NCBI RefSeq assembly: GCF_963677305.1
Contig: NZ_OY781925.1
Span: 3,376,783-3,440,782 of the forward strand
Direction of reading: 5' to 3'
Source: an uncultured Holophaga sp.
GTDB taxonomy: Bacteria > Acidobacteriota > Holophagae > Holophagales > Holophagaceae
DNA: 64,000 nucleotides
Positions 7,698 through 15,126 of this stretch are shown here, piece by piece. Within the stretch, counting starts at the first letter, position 1, and every line of letters starts with the position of its first letter. A model generated the notes under the pieces. That model saw only the letters and a program-made list of their open reading frames with translations. It ran no database searches and had not been told where the DNA came from. Both the position numbers and the translations under genes were made by a program.

Positions 7698-9707
7698 ATG
7701 GCCCTGCTCCGCACCCTCGCCCTCAGCGGTCTGGCCCTGAGCCTGAGTTCCCTCCGGGCGGAGGAGGGCATGTGGACCTTCGACCATCCGCCCCTCGAGG
7801 CCATGCAGACCCGCTATGGCTTCAGCCCCGACCAGGCATGGCTGGACCATGTCCGGCTCTCGGCCCTGCGCTTCCCCGGGGGCAGCGGATCCTTCATCAG
7901 CGCCGATGGTTTGGTGCTCACCAACCATCATGTCGGCCACTCATGGATCCAGAAGGTCTCCACCCCAGGGCACAACCTGATCCGGGACGGCTTCCTCGCA
8001 CCCGACCGCAGCGGAGAACTCCCCGTTCCCGGCCTGGAGCTGCGCTGCCTGGTGGCCATGGAGGACCAGACCCGGGCCGTCGGCGCCCGGATCCCCCTGG
8101 GTGCCACCGAGGATGAGGCCGCCCACCTGAAGAAGGAGGCTGTGGCGGAACTGCTCCGCGAGCGCAATGGCAGGGGCGAGCTGGCCTGGGAGGCCGTGGA
8201 CCTCTACCAGGGCGGCGAGACTTGGCTCTACGGTTATCGGGTCTTCAGGGATGTGCGCCTGGTCATGGCCCCGGAGTTCGGCATCGCTGCCTTTGGAGGC
8301 GACTGGGACAACTTCAGCTACCCTCGCCATGACCTGGACTTCGCCCTCTTCCGGGTCTACGAGAAAGGCCAGCCCTACCACCCCGCCGAGCACCTGGCCT
8401 GGTCCAGACAGGGGATCCGCCGCGGCGGGATGACCTTCACCATCGGGCACCCCGGACGCACCTCGCGCCTGGAGACCCTGGCCCAGATGAGCTATCTGAG
8501 GGATGTGCTCAACCCCATGCTGATCAGGGTCCTGGAGGGGAGAGAGGCCACCCTGAAGGCCTTCGCCCGCCGCGGTCCCGCCCAGGCCCTTGAGGTCTCC
8601 TCCCAGCTCCTGGGCGCCGCCAACAGCCTGAAAGTGTTCCGCGGGGAGACCGAAGGGCTGCACAACCCGACCGCCATGGCCCGAATCAGAGCCGCAGAAC
8701 TGGAGCTGAGAGCTGCGGTCCATGCGGACGCTCGCCTGGCCCCCACCACGGAGCGGGCCTGGGAGACCATCCAGGCCACTCTGGAGAGCCGCAAGGAGAT
8801 CCAGGCGGCGGAAGTCCTGCTCCACCACCGCTACCGGAGCCTCCTCCGGGGACCGCTGGAGAGAGCCCTCCAGCTCTGGCGCAGGGAGACGCCCCGCTCC
8901 CAACCCCTGGACATCCCCCTGGAGACGGCACTCCTGGCCCAGGGACTCTCCGATGCCCGAACCCTGCTGGGACCGACTCATCCCCTGGTCGAGGGACTCC
9001 TGGAGGGGCTGAGTCCCGAGCAGGCCGCCGGGCGCGCCATCGCGGACACCCGCCTGGGCGAAGCCGCCTATGCCCGGAGCCTGGAGACCGACGCCCGACT
9101 CCGGGAGACCTCCCGGGATCCCCTGCTCCGGATGGCCCGGCTCATCGACCCCTTCGAACGGGAGATCGCCAGCAGGAGGGACCATGCCGATGCCACCCTC
9201 GCCGCCTGGAACACCCGCATCGCCCGGGCCCGCTTCGCGGTGCGAGGCAAGGTGGACTACCCGGATGCCACCTTTACCCTGCGGCTCAGCTATGGCTCGG
9301 TCCAACCCTGCCCCCAGGCGGGCACCCTGGTGCAGCCCTTCACCACCTTTGGTGGGCTCTTTGATCGGGCTGACAGCTGGGGGCCTGAAGCCGAGGACGG
9401 CTCCTGGCACCTGCCGGAGCGCTGGCAGACGGCAAGGTCAGCCCTGAACCTCTCCACCCCGTATAACTTCATCAGCAGCAACGACATCATCGGCGGCAAC
9501 AGCGGAAGTCCCGTCGTCGACCGGAACGCCGAGCTGGTGGGGCTGGCCTTCGATGGCAACATCACCAGCCTGCCGGGCCGCTACTACTACGATGGGGAGC
9601 TGAACCGCTGCGTCTCTGTGGATGCCCGGGGCATCCTGGAGGCTCTCAGCAAGGTCTACCGGGCTGATGCCCTGGTGGCCGAGATCACCGGCGGCGCCCT
9701 GCGCTGA
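7698..9707 (+). CDS. S46 family dipeptidyl-peptidase (DPP7/DPP11-like), exported
   Basis: The 669-aa protein starts with a signal peptide ending near SSLRAEE. The chymotrypsin-like triad of family S46 is readable: His in TNHHVGHS (~78), Asp in the conserved stretch FSYPRHDLDF, and Ser in GGNSGSPVV (~602). The long helical regulatory domain typical of S46 lies between Asp and Ser. These enzymes release N-terminal dipeptides from oligopeptides in the periplasm of amino-acid-using Gram-negative bacteria. The residue that separates DPP7 from DPP11 specificity could not be assigned by eye. With the M1 and C69 enzymes it makes three peptidases in 8 kb. Confidence 0.9.
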   Translation: MALLRTLALSGLALSLSSLRAEEGMWTFDHPPLEAMQTRYGFSPDQAWLDHVRLSALRFPGGSGSFISADGLVLTNHHVGHSWIQKVSTPGHNLIRDGFLAPDRSGELPVPGLELRCLVAMEDQTRAVGARIPLGATEDEAAHLKKEAVAELLRERNGRGELAWEAVDLYQGGETWLYGYRVFRDVRLVMAPEFGIAAFGGDWDNFSYPRHDLDFALFRVYEKGQPYHPAEHLAWSRQGIRRGGMTFTIGHPGRTSRLETLAQMSYLRDVLNPMLIRVLEGREATLKAFARRGPAQALEVSSQLLGAANSLKVFRGETEGLHNPTAMARIRAAELELRAAVHADARLAPTTERAWETIQATLESRKEIQAAEVLLHHRYRSLLRGPLERALQLWRRETPRSQPLDIPLETALLAQGLSDARTLLGPTHPLVEGLLEGLSPEQAAGRAIADTRLGEAAYARSLETDARLRETSRDPLLRMARLIDPFEREIASRRDHADATLAAWNTRIARARFAVRGKVDYPDATFTLRLSYGSVQPCPQAGTLVQPFTTFGGLFDRADSWGPEAEDGSWHLPERWQTARSALNLSTPYNFISSNDIIGGNSGSPVVDRNAELVGLAFDGNITSLPGRYYYDGELNRCVSVDARGILEALSKVYRADALVAEITGGALR

Positions 9708-9750
9708 GCACGGACGCTGCAATCGGCTCATCCCAAGGCGGGGAATCTCT

Positions 9751-9774
9751 GCCCAATCCGGCTTCCGGATGGGC
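9751..9774. terminator. Hairpin between convergent S46 peptidase and ispH-ubiA genes
   Basis: Arms GCCCAATCCGG and CCGGATGGGC pair with one bulged base around a CTT loop in the 170-nt convergent spacer 9708-9877. No long U-run follows. Nothing else was recognised in the spacer. Confidence 0.45.
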
Positions 9775-9877
9775 TCTCCGTGCAGACTCCGCCGCGTATA
9801 TCAAGCTGGAGACTCGGTTTGCCAGGGGGATTGGACAGACTGGAACGCTGCGACCTGTCATCAACAGACAATTAACG

Positions 9878-11593
9878 TCAGAGCCACACCAGGCAGCCCA
9901 GCAGGTAGAAGCCCAGTTCAAGAGGGGGCTCCCAACGGAGCCGCCCAGCGGTGAAGCGCTCGTGGAACATCCAGAGATGCCCCAGAGGGTAGGCGCAGGC
10001 CACCAGGATCAGGCCGCGGGAGAGCCAGGGGTGGGCCAGGGGCTGCCCCGAGCCCGTCCCCAGGGCCACGAACAGAGCCAGGAGCATGACCCCAGCCACC
10101 ACCCAGGTGGCCCGGCGCTTGCCCAGCAGGATGGGCAGGGTCTCCCGCCCCAGGATCTGGTCGTTCTGCATATCCCTGATGTTGTGGATGATGGAGCGGG
10201 CGAAGGCCTGCCCCGCCACCAGCAGGAAGCCCGCCCAGGCAGGGCCGTTCCAGAGCAGGCCATGGTGCCAGAGTGGCAAGGCCACCGCCACGACACCCAG
10301 AGCCAGGGCCACCAGGAGATCCTTGGACCCGGGAATGGCCCGGAGGCTCAGGGTACGGGAGCCCACTTTGAAGCCCCGCTTGTAGGTGAGCCCGAAGAGG
10401 GAGGCCACCATCACCAGCAGGAGGGAGCCGGCACCCAGCCAGAGGGCGAGCCCCAGCGCCACAAGCAGGCATGTGCTGCCCGCCGCGAGGAGGAGCCCCC
10501 GATTCCGCTCCAGGAAGCGGGCCCGGGCGGGGCCCTTGGTCCCCACCCCCATGGGATCCAGATAGGGGCTCAGGAGGAACATGGCGCCGGTGTAGCACGC
10601 AGAGAGCAAGGGATAGGCCCAGCCCATGGAGGTCGAGATCCAGTGGTGGATCCCCAGGGTCATGAAGCCGGCCCCGATGGCCATCAGGGCTGGGGTGCCG
10701 AAGGCCGCCCGCAGGACCCGGGCCAGGGTCCCAGGCCCCCGGCCACAGGCCTCCAGGACCTCGACGACCTCCTCCACCAGCCAGGTGGGGGTTGAGGCCC
10801 CCGCGAGGATCCCCACGGTCTCGACCCCGTCAAAGGCCGCCAGGTCCAGATCCGGGGCTGTCTCCACGAACTGCACGGGCTTGCCGTGGCGCCGGGCCAG
10901 CTCCGCCAGATGCTTGGTGTTGGAGGAATTCTTGCCCCCCACCACCACGACGTAGTCTACGGTCTCCGCGAGCTCCTGGGCCTCGGCCTGCCGCCGGGTG
11001 GTGTCCTGGCAGATGGTGTTCTCGAAAAGCGCATCTCCCGCACGGGTCTTGAGATACTCGGTGATCTCTGCGTAATCCTTGGCCGTGAAGGTGGTCTGGG
11101 CCACCACCAGGACCTTGGCCAGCTGCCCGTCGGTGAGGGCCCGGGCTTCCTCCATGTTGGCCACGATCACGGAGCCGCAGGCGGCGAAGCTCTGGTGGGC
11201 GACACTCTCGGCATGGCCATGGGAGCCCAGGATGACCGTGAAGTAGCCCTTTGGGCTCCACTTCCGGATCCGGGCGTGGACCTTGGCCACTTCGGGGCAG
11301 GTGGCATTGACCAGCCGGAGTTCCCCCTCTTGCTGGCGTCGGCGCAGCTCCTGGAGATCCTGCACAGGCACCCCGTGGGCCCGGATCACCAGCGTGCCGT
11401 CCTGGGCATCCTGGGGCGCGGACACCACATCCACCCCCCGGCGGGACAGGAGCTCCAGGGCCTGGGGATTGTGGATGAGGGGGCCCAGGGTCCGGACCGG
11501 TCCCTCCCTCCTGGAGGAGGTCTCCAGGACCGCATCCATGGCGCGCCTAACCCCCCAGCAGAACCCGGCCGTCCTGGCCACCAGTACCTTCAA
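9878..11593 (-). CDS. ispH: Fused 4-hydroxy-3-methylbut-2-enyl diphosphate reductase (IspH) and UbiA-family prenyltransferase
   Basis: The 571-aa protein has two parts. Residues 1 to ~290 are a complete IspH/LytB: the three [4Fe-4S] cysteines lie in AGFCWGV, NATCPEV and ENTICQDTTRRQ, with HGHAES and GGKNSSNT also present. It should make IPP and DMAPP in the last MEP-pathway step. Residues ~300-571 form a multi-helix membrane domain with the second Asp-rich motif of UbiA prenyltransferases (IRDMQNDQILGRETLP). The usual first Asp-rich motif NDxxDxxxD is not seen; a divergent SPYLDPMGVGTKGP stands near its place. The fusion may pair isoprenoid supply with prenyl transfer to a quinone or lipid. 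The start is TTG 11593 with GGAGG upstream, which puts KVLVARTAGFCWG at the N-terminus. Confidence 0.85.
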   Translation of the reverse strand: MKVLVARTAGFCWGVRRAMDAVLETSSRREGPVRTLGPLIHNPQALELLSRRGVDVVSAPQDAQDGTLVIRAHGVPVQDLQELRRRQQEGELRLVNATCPEVAKVHARIRKWSPKGYFTVILGSHGHAESVAHQSFAACGSVIVANMEEARALTDGQLAKVLVVAQTTFTAKDYAEITEYLKTRAGDALFENTICQDTTRRQAEAQELAETVDYVVVVGGKNSSNTKHLAELARRHGKPVQFVETAPDLDLAAFDGVETVGILAGASTPTWLVEEVVEVLEACGRGPGTLARVLRAAFGTPALMAIGAGFMTLGIHHWISTSMGWAYPLLSACYTGAMFLLSPYLDPMGVGTKGPARARFLERNRGLLLAAGSTCLLVALGLALWLGAGSLLLVMVASLFGLTYKRGFKVGSRTLSLRAIPGSKDLLVALALGVVAVALPLWHHGLLWNGPAWAGFLLVAGQAFARSIIHNIRDMQNDQILGRETLPILLGKRRATWVVAGVMLLALFVALGTGSGQPLAHPWLSRGLILVACAYPLGHLWMFHERFTAGRLRWEPPLELGFYLLGCLVWL

Positions 11594-11609
11594 GCCCCCC
11601 TCCGATAAA

Positions 11610-11628
11610 TCCGACCAGACAGGTCGGA
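11610..11628. promoter_or_regulatory. Inverted repeat upstream of ispH-ubiA
   Basis: Perfect 7-bp arms TCCGACC and GGTCGGA are separated by 5 nt, 17 nt upstream of the TTG start of the fusion gene. It lies in the 122-nt divergent spacer shared with the RsbW-like gene. It could be a repressor operator or a leader hairpin. Confidence 0.45.
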
Positions 11629-11715
11629 CAATCAGATTACCCCAAAAGCCCCACTGAAACCCCTGCCCCTCCGCCTCCTGACCCAGTAACGTAAAACCCA
11701 TAGACGGATCCGGAG

Positions 11716-12165
11716 ATGCCCTCACCCCCCCTTTCCCCAGTCACCCTCTCCTGCAACACCGACCCGAGGCTCATCGACCTCATCCAGGTGGTGGGAGCCG
11801 AACTGCTCAAACACATGAGCTTCAGTCTGGAGGATGCGGAACAGCTCTGGCTGGCCATCCAGGAGGGCATCGCCAACGCCATGCGCCATGGCAACGGTCT
11901 GGACCCGGCCAAACCCCTGACAGTCACCTTCACCCCGAGCCGGGAGAGTCTGAGCGTCCGGATCGAGGACTGCGGCAGCGGCTTTGACCCGGCACAGGTC
12001 CCCGACCCCAACCTTCCCGAGAACATCCTGAAGCCCAGTGGGCGGGGCGTCTACTTCATGCGCCAGGTCATGGATTCCGTGGTGGTGGAGACCACCCCTG
12101 CAGGCACTGCACTCACCCTGGTGAAGCACCGCACGAGCACATCTGCGGATACCGGGGACGAATAG
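11716..12165 (+). CDS. RsbW/SpoIIAB-like anti-sigma factor serine kinase (HATPase_c_2)
   Basis: The 149-aa protein is a single GHKL ATPase domain with the N-box EGIANAMRHGN (residues ~53-63), the G1 box EDCGSGFDP and the G2 region GRGVYFMRQVMD. This short form is typical of RsbW-type kinases, which sequester a sigma factor or phosphorylate an anti-anti-sigma STAS protein. No STAS or sigma gene is next to it, so the partner is unknown. A related ATPase domain occurs in the REC fusion protein at 14200-15126, and the two may belong to one partner-switching network. Confidence 0.82.
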   Translation: MPSPPLSPVTLSCNTDPRLIDLIQVVGAELLKHMSFSLEDAEQLWLAIQEGIANAMRHGNGLDPAKPLTVTFTPSRESLSVRIEDCGSGFDPAQVPDPNLPENILKPSGRGVYFMRQVMDSVVVETTPAGTALTLVKHRTSTSADTGDE

Positions 12166-12243
12166 CATTGAAAACCATGGGAATGGCGCTATTCTGAAGG
12201 TTCGGGTCCGAAGCGGACCCAGCATTGGGAGTCCCAGAAACAC

Positions 12244-12648
12244 ATGAGCAAGCGCACCCTCGGCAGTTTGGCAGACCTGGCCAGGATCATGGAGGAGGCC
12301 GCAAAGCCCGACTCCACCCTCCGGGAAGACCGCAAGGAGTCCAAGCCCAAGGCTGCCGCCGCCAAGAAGAAGGTGACGGCCACCGCCCCGAAGCTGATCG
12401 ATCCCAAGCGCAAGGCCTGGTACGACAAGCGTCTCCGCGAGCAGGTCACACCCAAGGTCCAGGAGACGGCCCTTGCCGCCCCCGTGACCCTCGCGGAACC
12501 CGCCCTCGACCCCACCCGCACCAAGGCTGTCGCCACCAAGGCCACAGCCGGCCTGCTGCAGGTCCTGGCCACCGCCAACAAGCCCAAGGGCGAGAGCAAG
12601 CAGCGCGCCGAGGCTTGGCGTCGCAAGCCCGGCGACCCCGTCTTCTAG
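12244..12648 (+). CDS. Hypothetical Lys/Ala-rich protein
   Basis: This 134-aa basic protein was not recognised. It is rich in Ala, Lys, Thr and Pro, with a low-complexity stretch ESKPKAAAAKKKVTATAPK in the first third and a basic tail ending RRKPGDPVF. It lacks a signal peptide and membrane segment. The composition resembles flexible nucleic-acid-binding or linker proteins, but that is only an impression. Coding looks real because the frame is uninterrupted between two well-supported genes. It follows the RsbW-like gene by 78 nt on the same strand. Confidence 0.6.
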   Translation: MSKRTLGSLADLARIMEEAAKPDSTLREDRKESKPKAAAAKKKVTATAPKLIDPKRKAWYDKRLREQVTPKVQETALAAPVTLAEPALDPTRTKAVATKATAGLLQVLATANKPKGESKQRAEAWRRKPGDPVF

Positions 12649-12669
12649 ACCGGCGCAAGCCCCCTTCCC

Positions 12670-12713
12670 GGCGGCCCTTCTCGTGTCCAGGTGATGGACT
12701 CCGAGGGGCCGCC
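12670..12713. terminator. Long hairpin between convergent genes
   Basis: Outer arms GGCGGCCC and GGGCCGCC enclose further pairing (CTCG/CGAG, TGTCC/GGACT), giving a long stem. It sits between the stop at 12648 (+) and the Crp/Fnr gene stop at 12738 (-), so it can end transcription from both sides. Confidence 0.6.
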
Positions 12714-12737
12714 GCAGGCATCAGGCCTGACCCGGGT

Positions 12738-13394
12738 TCAGGCTAGGCCACCCACAACTTCGAGGTCCTCGAGACTGGGAATGGCGAACAGACCCCGACC
12801 CGGCCGGTTCAGCAGTCCCAATCGCTCGAGATCATTGAGCAGGGTGGAGACCGTCTGCCGGGTCGAGCCCACCAGCCTCGCGATCTGCTCGACCGAGATG
12901 TCCAGGGTGACGCACCATGCGCCCCCGGCATCCCTGACCCCGTTCCTCCGTGCTTCCCTCGAGATCAGGGCCACGAGGCGATGGTTGACGTCCTTGAAGG
13001 CCAGACCGTCAATGATCGAAAAGGAGGTCTTGAGGATATGACCCAGGACCCGGACCATGGCCTTCATGACTTCAGGATCCATGGCCATGTTCTGTCTGAA
13101 TGTGGCCACATCCGTCATGATCAGCTCTGTTTTAGAAAGAGCCTGAAGGTAAGTCCCGGAGTGGGTGGAGTAGATGTCTCCCCGGGCCAGGATGCCGAGG
13201 TTGAACTCCTTGTCCTCGTACCCGAGAAAGACGCGGACCCGCCCGGACACGACGATGAAGATCGCGTTCCCGTCATCCGAGGGCCGGGCGACCAGGGCCC
13301 CCTTGGGGTAGATCCTCTTCCGCAGAGATGCCCTCAGGGCGGCGAATTCCGGCCGCTGCAGGTGATCGAGCAGATCTTCATCGAGAAATTTCAT
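12738..13394 (-). CDS. Crp/Fnr family transcriptional regulator
   Basis: The 218-aa protein has an N-terminal cyclic-nucleotide-binding-like beta barrel (YPKGALVARPSDDGNAIFIV, residues ~28-47), a long dimer helix and a C-terminal winged helix. The recognition region reads SVEQIARLVGSTRQTVSTLLN, typical of the Crp class. No Fnr-type N-terminal cysteine cluster is visible. The ligand is unknown; the neighbouring CO-dehydrogenase-like gene hints at a redox or CO link, but CooA heme ligands were not identified. The start at 13394 has GAGGG upstream; an in-frame ATG at 13460 is possible. It is divergent from 13684-14196, with an AT-rich palindrome in the spacer. Confidence 0.82.
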   Translation of the reverse strand: MKFLDEDLLDHLQRPEFAALRASLRKRIYPKGALVARPSDDGNAIFIVVSGRVRVFLGYEDKEFNLGILARGDIYSTHSGTYLQALSKTELIMTDVATFRQNMAMDPEVMKAMVRVLGHILKTSFSIIDGLAFKDVNHRLVALISREARRNGVRDAGGAWCVTLDISVEQIARLVGSTRQTVSTLLNDLERLGLLNRPGRGLFAIPSLEDLEVVGGLA

Positions 13395-13491
13395 CCGGAT
13401 CCCTCGTGTCTCCTTGGGCCCGAAGCCCTCCATCAGACTATCAGCCATGCGGGGGGCCATTCACTCGGCCGCCCGCACGAGCATTTGTTCC

Positions 13492-13509
13492 ATTTTATTA
13501 CGATAAAAT
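13492..13509. promoter_or_regulatory. AT-rich palindrome in the divergent Crp / CODH-like spacer
   Basis: Perfect 7-bp arms ATTTTAT and ATAAAAT flank TACG in an otherwise GC-rich spacer. The size and symmetry fit a Crp/Fnr-family operator. It lies ~98 bp upstream of the regulator start at 13394 and ~175 bp upstream of the divergent gene, so autoregulation or control of both is plausible. Confidence 0.5.
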
Positions 13510-13683
13510 AACCACTAAAACACATCTTCACCCAACTCCCCTCGAAAGCGTCAGCCAGCCGACAGACAGACACAGAGCCCCCTCCTTACCTTGAGGACTT
13601 GATCGCGAGCCCCCCCCACGGACCCGTGCCCGCCCAAAGCCCGCCCATCCAGCCCGGGGCAGGCCCTTCCCCAGGAGAGTGTC

Positions 13684-14196
13684 ATGTCAGAGAAGATCAC
13701 ACTTGAGAGGAGCACGGTCCGGGAAACCCAGGACATGGCACCCGGCCTCGCAAGCGCCCTGGCCAAGGCCCTGAAGATCGGCGTGGTGCGCGGCGTGGTG
13801 CATGTCGCCTCCACCCAGGGGGAGGCCGGAGAGGGAAGCGCCCTGGTCCTTGTTTTCCAGGAGCTTGTGCGGCGGGACATCATGGTGCTGGTCGGCCGAG
13901 GGGGAGACCTTCAGGCCGAGGACCTGGAAGCATCGACTGGAGAAGCCTTGGCGGAGTTCTGCACCCATCTGGGCATCACCCCGGCCCTGGGCGCGGGCGG
14001 AGACTTCCACGGACTCTGCGTCCTTCTGGCCGGACAGATGGGGCTCCGGGCGACCGAAGCCCCGGTGCTGTCATGGAAGGGCCACCCAGCAGACCTCGAG
14101 TCCATGAGCCTTGTGGAGGAGTTGGACGGAGAAATCCATGCCCGCCGTCTCCGACTCGGGTGGTGCGACCGCTACCACTGCAATATCTACTCCTGA
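13684..14196 (+). CDS. CO-dehydrogenase/hybrid-cluster-like domain protein lacking cluster cysteines
   Basis: This 170-aa protein resembles the C-terminal Rossmann-like domain of anaerobic CO dehydrogenase CooS. VVRGVVHVAS (34-43) aligns with the stretch before CNNPK, LVRRDIMVLV (61-70) with the stretch before TGC, and LGITPALGAGGD (96-107) with LGIPPVLHMGSCVD. The cysteines that hold the Ni-Fe-S cluster in CooS are replaced at each site, so catalysis by the known mechanism is not expected. The tail carries two Cys (161, 166). The alignment comes from memory of the family, not a search. It is well over 400 residues shorter than CooS. The divergent Crp-family gene suggests a sensor or accessory role. 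Confidence 0.5.
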   Translation: MSEKITLERSTVRETQDMAPGLASALAKALKIGVVRGVVHVASTQGEAGEGSALVLVFQELVRRDIMVLVGRGGDLQAEDLEASTGEALAEFCTHLGITPALGAGGDFHGLCVLLAGQMGLRATEAPVLSWKGHPADLESMSLVEELDGEIHARRLRLGWCDRYHCNIYS

Positions 14197-14199
14197 CCC

Positions 14200-15126
14200 T
14201 CAGACATCACCCTGCCGGGTCTTCTTGCGGAGGATCATGGTGATCTGGTTGCCCTGTAAATTCAGGACCACCTCGTCCATCACCATGTGGATCATGGCGA
14301 GCCCCCGGCCGAAGCAGCGGCTGAGGTCCTCGCCCACCACTTGGCGGACCAGCCCGGTGTCGAACCCCTTGCCCCCATCCCGGATGGTGACCTCATAGCG
14401 CTCGGGGGTGGCCTCCAGGCGCACATCCACCCGGCGCGAGGCCCAGGGCTCTGAACCCAGACGCTCCTGGCTCATGGCCTCGAAGTCGTTCTTGGGGTTG
14501 AAGAGATCCCCCTTGAGGGAGGAGTCCAGCTCCAGATTCCCATGCTCAAGGGCATTCACCAGGGCTTCGTGGTAGGCCATGGCGATCACGTCGACATTGG
14601 CCGGCTGGGCGAAGCCGAAGGGCACCAAGCGATCCGTCAAATGGCGGACGGTGCTGGGAATGTTTAGTTCGTCGGAACGGAAGGAGAAGTGCCGGGTCTC
14701 CCGAACGAGCCCCTTGAGGCCAGCCTCGGCCAGGCGGAGCTCCCGGTGGAGTCCCACCAGATGGAAGACACTGTTGACCATCTCCCGGATGGTGATGGGC
14801 TTCTGGTAGAGGTTGGCCGCCCCCATGCGCATGGCGCGGATGGCGAAATCCAAGGTGGCCTCACCGGTCATCAGGACCACCGGCAGGGTGTTGTTGACGG
14901 CCTTCACCCGATGAATGACATCGAAGCCGTCCATGCCCTCCATATTGATGTCCGAGACGACCAGGTCCACCTCCGGCTGGGCGGGATCCTCCAGGAACTG
15001 GAGGGCCCGGTCGCCGTCCGCGAAGGCATGGACCGTCATCCCGTGGTGGCTGAGGGCATCGCTGACCATCCGCAGGACGGCGTGGTCGTCATCAATGAGC
15101 ACCACATGGGGAGACATGTTCTGCAT
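14200..15126 (-). CDS. Response regulator with C-terminal HATPase_c_2 (RsbW-like) output domain
   Basis: The 308-aa protein has an N-terminal REC domain (IDDDHAVLR, phospho-acceptor Asp in VVSDINMEGMDG, Lys in YQKPIT) and a C-terminal GHKL ATPase domain of the anti-sigma kinase type. The ATPase boxes are HEALVNALEHGN, IRDGGKGFD and GRGLAMIHMVMD. A DNA-binding domain is missing. It probably links phosphorelay input to sigma-factor partner switching. Its ATG directly abuts the TAG stop of waaA, so the two are co-transcribed and perhaps translationally coupled. A second in-frame ATG at 15117 is an alternative start. Confidence 0.85.
   Translation of the reverse strand: MQNMSPHVVLIDDDHAVLRMVSDALSHHGMTVHAFADGDRALQFLEDPAQPEVDLVVSDINMEGMDGFDVIHRVKAVNNTLPVVLMTGEATLDFAIRAMRMGAANLYQKPITIREMVNSVFHLVGLHRELRLAEAGLKGLVRETRHFSFRSDELNIPSTVRHLTDRLVPFGFAQPANVDVIAMAYHEALVNALEHGNLELDSSLKGDLFNPKNDFEAMSQERLGSEPWASRRVDVRLEATPERYEVTIRDGGKGFDTGLVRQVVGEDLSRCFGRGLAMIHMVMDEVVLNLQGNQITMILRKKTRQGDV

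Noticed and set aside
6354..7940. A 528-codon minus-strand frame through fabG and the 86-bp repeats
   Set aside because: Opposite fabG and S46 peptidase; its repeated peptide segments only reflect the DNA repeat.
13684..14196. Active CO dehydrogenase
   Set aside because: Too short and the cluster-binding cysteines are missing.
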